Origin: Phaseolus vulgaris
Taxonomy: Eukaryota; Streptophyta; Magnoliopsida; Fabales; Fabaceae
Direction of reading: 5' to 3'
Length of the DNA stretch: 64,000 bases
NCBI RefSeq assembly: GCF_000499845.2
Contig: NC_023751.2
Coordinates: 14,168,280-14,232,279 of the forward strand
The translations under genes and the position numbers were made by a program. Under the pieces are notes generated by a model. It searched no databases. It had not been told where the DNA came from and saw only the letters and a program-made list of their open reading frames with translations. Numbering within the stretch: position 1 is the first letter of the stretch; each line of letters starts with the position of its first letter. This document shows positions 63,056-64,000 of this stretch, one piece after another.

Positions 63056-63076
63056 CACGTGTTGAGTGTAGATTGG
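63056..63076. promoter_or_regulatory. G-box overlapping a near-perfect ERSE
   Basis: CACGTG lies at 63056-63061. Overlapping it, the - strand reads CCAAT, nine bases, then ACACG (63076-63058), one change from the ER stress response element CCAAT-N9-CCACG with the exact spacing. Thirteen bases away lies the UPR element. Confidence 0.5.
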
Positions 63077-63219
63077 GCGAGAGAGTGTAGAGTAACGTGT
63101 CTCCAAGATTCCAGCGTGGAAGAAAAAGTAAACTTGCGTGTCGTTCCCGGTGCGTGTGGTCATTGCAGCAAGAGCATTTAGAAAGCAAAGGAACGTTGGT
63201 TCATTTGGCAGGGACGTGA

Positions 63220-63252
63220 ATGCGTTTTTCCCCTCTCTTCCGATCTGGATAG
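63220..63252 (+). other. Possible short upstream open frame before SDF2
   Basis: ATG at 63220 opens ten codons ending in TAG at 63250-63252, in a different frame from the main start at 63440. Whether it lies in the mRNA depends on the transcription start, which cannot be read from the sequence. Confidence 0.4.
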
Positions 63253-63439
63253 TAAATCGGGTCGAACCGTGGCTTCCTCAGGGTCGCAGAACCTCTCTCG
63301 AAGAAAGGCTTCTTCTTCGTCATCGTCTCAGCAACAAACTTCCGGGTCGACCCGGATCGTTTACCGGGAGTCGCGGAGCACCTCCGAATCCGATTTCCCG
63401 ATCTGGCAGCAGAACTGGTTCATCGCATTACTCTTCGTC

Positions 63440-63849
63440 ATGGCTCTCGGATTCTTCGCCCTCGCTCTCTTCCTCTTCCTCACTCTCGACTCTGACGTTG
63501 CTTCTTCTTCCACTGCTTCTGCCTCTGCCTCCGCGGCTTCCTCCGAAGGCGTCGAGGTTTCATTCTCTCTTTTCGTTTTACGTTTCTTCGTCGCCAAGAG
63601 TTAGCGATCTTCAATGATTTATTTTCCGATGCAAAATTTCGATAACTAACAATAAATGACGATTAATAAATAATTTCTCGCTGATTGACGTTAGTTGTGC
63701 AGGTTGAGGTTACCTATGGCACGGTGCTGAAGCTTATGCACGAGAAAACCAAATTTCGGTTGCATTCTCATGACGTGCCCTACGGTTCTGGAAGTGGACA
63801 ACAATCGGTTACTGGTTTCCCCAGTGTTGACGATTCCAATAGTTATTGG
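63440..63849 (+). CDS. SDF2: SDF2-like MIR-domain ER protein, first two exons (runs off right edge)
   Basis: Exon 1 starts at ATG 63440 (MALGFFALALFLFLTLDSDV), a signal peptide followed by an Ala/Ser-rich spacer. It ends at 63550 or 63556. Exon 2 starts at 63703 or 63709 and ends at 63849 before a GTAACT donor. It encodes VTYGTVLKLMHEKTKFRLHS and DVPYGSGSGQQSVTGFP, the start of the first MIR repeat, and closes SNSYW. Plant SDF2 is a soluble ER protein of about 220 residues that works with ERdj3B and BiP in glycoprotein quality control and in maturation of surface immune receptors. I chose 63440 because the protein then begins like known plant SDF2. The frame stays open back to 63182 but has no ATG there. 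The remaining MIR repeats lie beyond the window. Confidence 0.93.
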
Positions 63850-64000
63850 GTAACTTTCTTGTTCATATGTTTTTTCTTACATGAATTGTGTTCTGTGAAG
63901 AAAAAAAACCTAAGGTTATGTTTTTGTAACGACTTGAGTGCCATGATTGCTGCATTACCATGGAGATTTGAGTTTAGTTTTGACTTTTAATAGTTAGGTT
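63850..64000 (+). other. Intron 2 of SDF2 (partial)
   Basis: T-rich sequence after the GTAACT donor at 63850, continuing past the window edge. Confidence 0.7.

Noticed and set aside
63138..63617. A 159-codon open frame on + overlapping the SDF2 start in another frame
   Set aside because: It is a by-product of the GC-rich Ser/Leu/Arg-rich exon 1 region; SDF2 identity fixes the other frame.

Overview
This is plant nuclear DNA, most likely from a papilionoid legume. It is AT-rich with intron-containing genes, has plant-specific PDS5C-type cohesion genes, a MIR156 hairpin, and many small DNA transposons and retroelement remnants. The species cannot be fixed from the sequence alone; the legume assignment rests on the look of the proteins and repeats.

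Layout. (1) 1-731, + strand: the last two exons of a TAF5 gene (TFIID subunit 5). (2) 6284-6375, - strand: a MIR156 precursor in a 15-kb gene-poor stretch that also holds AT-rich foldback elements and a Mutator-type MITE with a perfect 9-bp target duplication. (3) 15.7-55.2 kb, - strand: three tandem PDS5C-like genes, each with the same 14 coding exons (HEAT-like N-terminus, Lys/Ser-rich linker, Tudor domain, Lys/Ser-rich tail). I call them copy 1 (16079-29437), copy 2 (35418-43943) and copy 3 (46984-55050). (4) 55.2-63.0 kb: AT-rich intergenic DNA with nested transposons, including a solo LTR inserted in a terminal-repeat arm. (5) 63440-63849, + strand: the first two coding exons of an SDF2 gene (ER-resident MIR-domain protein), running off the right edge. 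Its upstream DNA carries motifs of the unfolded-protein response.

The three PDS5C-like copies are the main item. All three read through the 14-exon model, but they are diverging. Copy 1 lost its C-terminal tail, and its first intron grew to 7.2 kb through a hAT insertion and a LINE. Copy 2 has two damaged splice sites, each with an in-frame alternative nearby. Copy 3 looks the most intact. Copies 1 and 2 share the LINE in intron 1 and copy 3 lacks it, which suggests copies 1 and 2 are the younger pair.

I do not see a wholly new biological system. The points most worth following are the splice-site changes in copy 2, the MIR156 locus, the UPR-type promoter and AUG-less upstream frame of SDF2, and the transposon nesting that dates the gene duplications.
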